Assembly: GCA_937927525.1 (NCBI GenBank)
Contig: CALBDR010000371.1
Span: 1 to 6,892, forward strand
Source of the DNA: an uncultured Candidatus Melainabacteria bacterium
GTDB lineage: Bacteria > Cyanobacteriota > Vampirovibrionia > LMEP-6097
DNA length: 6,892 nucleotides
Direction of reading: 5' to 3'
Part shown: positions 5,175 to 6,892 of the stretch, piece after piece
How positions within the stretch are numbered: the first letter of the stretch is position 1
Layout of the letters: the number at the start of each line of letters is the position of its first letter
Notes under the pieces: model-generated
Told to the model about the DNA's origin: nothing
Databases searched by the model: none
Seen by the model: the letters and a program-made list of their open reading frames with translations, nothing else
Translations under genes and position numbers: made by a program

Positions 5175-6639
5175 AGGTACAACTTTACTAAATAAAAACC
5201 CGAGTAATATTTCAGAAGTAGTTTCTGAGCATAAAATCTTAGAAGATTTTGAAATTGATCAGATCATTTATGAATCTCAGCAAGCTTTTAAAGTTTGGTC
5301 TAAGACTCCGGCTCCAGAGAGAGCTAAAGTTTTAGCACGAGCAGCTCAGTTATACACTGATCACAAAGAACATTACTCTAAAATACTTCATAAAGAAAAT
5401 GGTAAGCCGATAGACGAAGCTAGAGGTGAGATTCAAGAAGTTATTGATACTTTAGAATTCTTTGCTGGAGAGGGAAGAAGGTTGTATGGCATGGTCGGCA
5501 ATTCTGAAATGCCTAATAAAACTATCTACACTACTCGTGAACCTATTGGTCCAGCTCTTTTAATTACTGCATGGAATTTTCCAGCAGCTGTTCCTAGCTG
5601 GAAAGCAGCCCCATGTCTCATTGGTGGCAATACTTTTATCCTTAAACCTTCTGAACATGCACCTTTAAGTGGCAAGATTTTCGTGGATGTTTTAAATGAA
5701 GCAGGTCTTCCACATGGTGTTGCCCAATTAGCTGTTGGTGACGGTGCTGTCGGTAAAAAGCTTTTAGAAAGAGATGAAATTAAAATTGTGAGTTTCACTG
5801 GTTCTACTGCTGTAGGTCGTGAGATTGCAGAAGTTGCAGCAAGTGGTTTTAAAAAATGTGCCCTGGAACTAGGTGGTAAGAATAGTTCTATCGTAATGCC
5901 TGATGCTAACCTGGATTTGGTTAGAGAAGGATTAATCTGGGGTGCCTATGGTACTGCTGGGCAAAGATGTACTAGTACTAGTCGTTTAATTTTAAGTAAG
6001 TCTACGTCAGCAGCTTTGCTTCCTCAGTTTATTACAGAGATTGATTCTTTATATGATAAAGCTAATAATAGACCTTCTGATAAATACTGTCCTATTATTA
6101 CTGCAAAGCAGTTAAGAAAGGTTGATAACTTAGTTCAGGAAGCTATAGCTGAAGGTGCTGAGCTGGTTTGTGGTGGAAAGATCTTAGATGATGGTAGTCA
6201 TCAAGGTTACTTCTATGAACCTACTATACTTAAAATTAAACCTACTATGAAAATTGCTAAGACGGAAGTTTTCGGTCCAGTGCTTTCTGTGATCGAGCTT
6301 GAGGATAAAGAACCTGAGAAACTATTAGAAGAAGCAATGGCTATTTCTAATGATGTTAAGTATGGTCTTTCTAATTCGATTTTTACTGAAAATATGAATT
6401 TAGGTATGAAAGCTCTTAAGATGTTTGAGTCTGGTTTAGTATACTTTAATGCTCCTACTATCGGTGCTGAATGTGGTGGTGCTAGTTTCTTTGGGGGTTG
6501 GAAACAAACTGGGAACGGTTCACGTGAAGGTGGTGTCGCAGCTTTAGATACTTATACTCAGTATAAGACTGTGTCTATAGATTATTCTGCTTCACTTCAG
6601 AAGGCGCAGATTAGTAATTATAAGTCTCCAGGGAGTTGA
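5158..6639 (+). CDS. NAD(P)-dependent aldehyde dehydrogenase (semialdehyde dehydrogenase-like)
   Basis: A 493-residue soluble enzyme of the ALDH superfamily that oxidises an aldehyde to the acid. The catalytic set is complete. It comprises AWNFP (138-142, oxyanion Asn 140), LKPSE (162-166, cofactor-binding Lys 163), FTGSTAVG (213-220, Rossmann loop), LELGGKN (236-242, general base Glu 237), GQRCTS (268-273, nucleophile Cys 271) and EVFGP (370-374, Glu 370). The C-terminal oligomerisation strand ends TVSIDYS. The GTAGQRCTSTSRLIL form and the AECGGASFFGGWKQTGNG ending differ from GabD-type succinate-semialdehyde dehydrogenase (which has a GQTC-type active site). They look closer to ALDH7-like or ketoglutarate-semialdehyde dehydrogenase-like proteins. 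The overlap with an omega-aminotransferase implies that its substrate is the semialdehyde made by that enzyme. Exact substrate and cofactor are unassigned. TGA stop. Confidence 0.92.
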   Translation: MSAIIEGTTLLNKNPSNISEVVSEHKILEDFEIDQIIYESQQAFKVWSKTPAPERAKVLARAAQLYTDHKEHYSKILHKENGKPIDEARGEIQEVIDTLEFFAGEGRRLYGMVGNSEMPNKTIYTTREPIGPALLITAWNFPAAVPSWKAAPCLIGGNTFILKPSEHAPLSGKIFVDVLNEAGLPHGVAQLAVGDGAVGKKLLERDEIKIVSFTGSTAVGREIAEVAASGFKKCALELGGKNSSIVMPDANLDLVREGLIWGAYGTAGQRCTSTSRLILSKSTSAALLPQFITEIDSLYDKANNRPSDKYCPIITAKQLRKVDNLVQEAIAEGAELVCGGKILDDGSHQGYFYEPTILKIKPTMKIAKTEVFGPVLSVIELEDKEPEKLLEEAMAISNDVKYGLSNSIFTENMNLGMKALKMFESGLVYFNAPTIGAECGGASFFGGWKQTGNGSREGGVAALDTYTQYKTVSIDYSASLQKAQISNYKSPGS

Positions 6640-6652
6640 TTTACACAACTTC
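6632..6652. terminator. Short hairpin spanning both stop codons of two convergent genes
   Basis: GGAGTTG (6632-6638) can pair with CAACTTC (6646-6652) around a 7-nt loop. Six pairs are Watson-Crick and one is G-U. It covers the dehydrogenase TGA (6637-6639) and the minus-strand TAA (6641-6643). No immediate T-run follows: on the plus strand the first (five T) is at 6664-6668. It is therefore not a textbook intrinsic terminator and may be chance. Confidence 0.25.
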
Positions 6653-6892
6653 AAATTTGTATTGTTTTTCTAATTCTTCAAGTCTTTGACCAATGATTTC
6701 TGATTCTTTTATGTTTGGTTGGAATCTGAGTTCTTCACCTTCTTTAATTCTAGGGATATCTTGGCTTAAGGTATTTCTAAACATTGTTAAAGCTGTATCG
6801 ACTTCTTCTGACCCTGAAGGTAATGCAAAGTGTAATGTAGGGTCATTTGAATCAAATGCGATATTTAAAGCAGCTCTTGCTTTTTTATATTG
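6641..6892 (-). CDS. C-terminal part of an unrecognised gene (5' end outside window)
   Basis: On the minus strand the frame is open from the right edge to a TAA at 6641-6643, giving 83 visible residues. It begins QYKKARAALNIAFDSNDPTL, contains LPSGSEEVDTALTMFRNT and SQDIPRIKEGEELRFQPN, and ends in a probable charged helix (GQRLEELEKQYKFEVV). The open frame over the full 252 nt with plausible amphipathic composition supports real coding. I do not recognise the family. The visible part has no membrane span and no cysteine, and it looks cytoplasmic and mostly helical. It converges on the aldehyde dehydrogenase with one base between the stops, so it belongs to a different transcription unit. A better identification needs the N-terminal part outside the window. 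Confidence 0.7.
   Translation of the reverse strand, partial: QYKKARAALNIAFDSNDPTLHFALPSGSEEVDTALTMFRNTLSQDIPRIKEGEELRFQPNIKESEIIGQRLEELEKQYKFEVV

Noticed and set aside
5526..5798. Minus-strand open frame of 90 codons
   Set aside because: It lies wholly antisense within the conserved catalytic part of the aldehyde dehydrogenase.

Overview
The window is AT-rich bacterial DNA (roughly 35-40 % G+C by eye, not counted). Genes are densely packed: seven on the plus strand and one partial gene on the minus strand at the right edge. TAA, TAG and TGA all end genes, so the code looks standard (table 11). Clear Shine-Dalgarno sites precede three or four genes, and several others have weak or no visible site. 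The sequence does not identify the organism. A low-GC bacterium, possibly from a little-cultivated lineage, is a guess.

Left third (3-1897): the C-terminal end of an Asn/Ser/Gly-rich protein, a 229-residue acidic soluble protein and a 193-residue protein. The last has heptad-like Gly-containing repeats on both sides of a Gly-rich hydrophobic centre and a nine-proline run. I recognise no family in any of the three. The first gene has an in-frame TAG after which the same frame stays open for 34 codons with similar His/Gly/Asn/Gln composition. The other two are 15 nt apart and probably co-transcribed.

Middle (1924-3825): three tightly packed genes. They encode a PaaI-like hotdog thioesterase, an inner-membrane sugar-ABC permease of the MalG/CUT1 type and a class I SAM-dependent methyltransferase. 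The permease overlaps the thioesterase by 17 nt and the methyltransferase follows the permease by 2 nt. No partner permease, binding protein or ATPase is in the window, so the permease is locally orphaned.

Right (3852-6639): a class III PLP aminotransferase resembling 4-aminobutyrate aminotransferase overlaps by 17 nt an NAD(P)-dependent aldehyde dehydrogenase with a complete active site. Together they form a transamination-plus-oxidation module for an omega-amino acid: the aminotransferase makes a semialdehyde and the dehydrogenase oxidises it to the acid. GABA is the default guess. A lysine-type substrate is also possible.

Right edge (6641-6892, minus): the C-terminal 83 codons of an unrecognised gene converge on the dehydrogenase with one base between the stop codons. 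A small hairpin spans both stops.

No tRNA, rRNA, CRISPR array, insertion sequence or other mobile element was seen. The most unusual material is the trio of unrecognised proteins on the left. Nothing here proves a new system.
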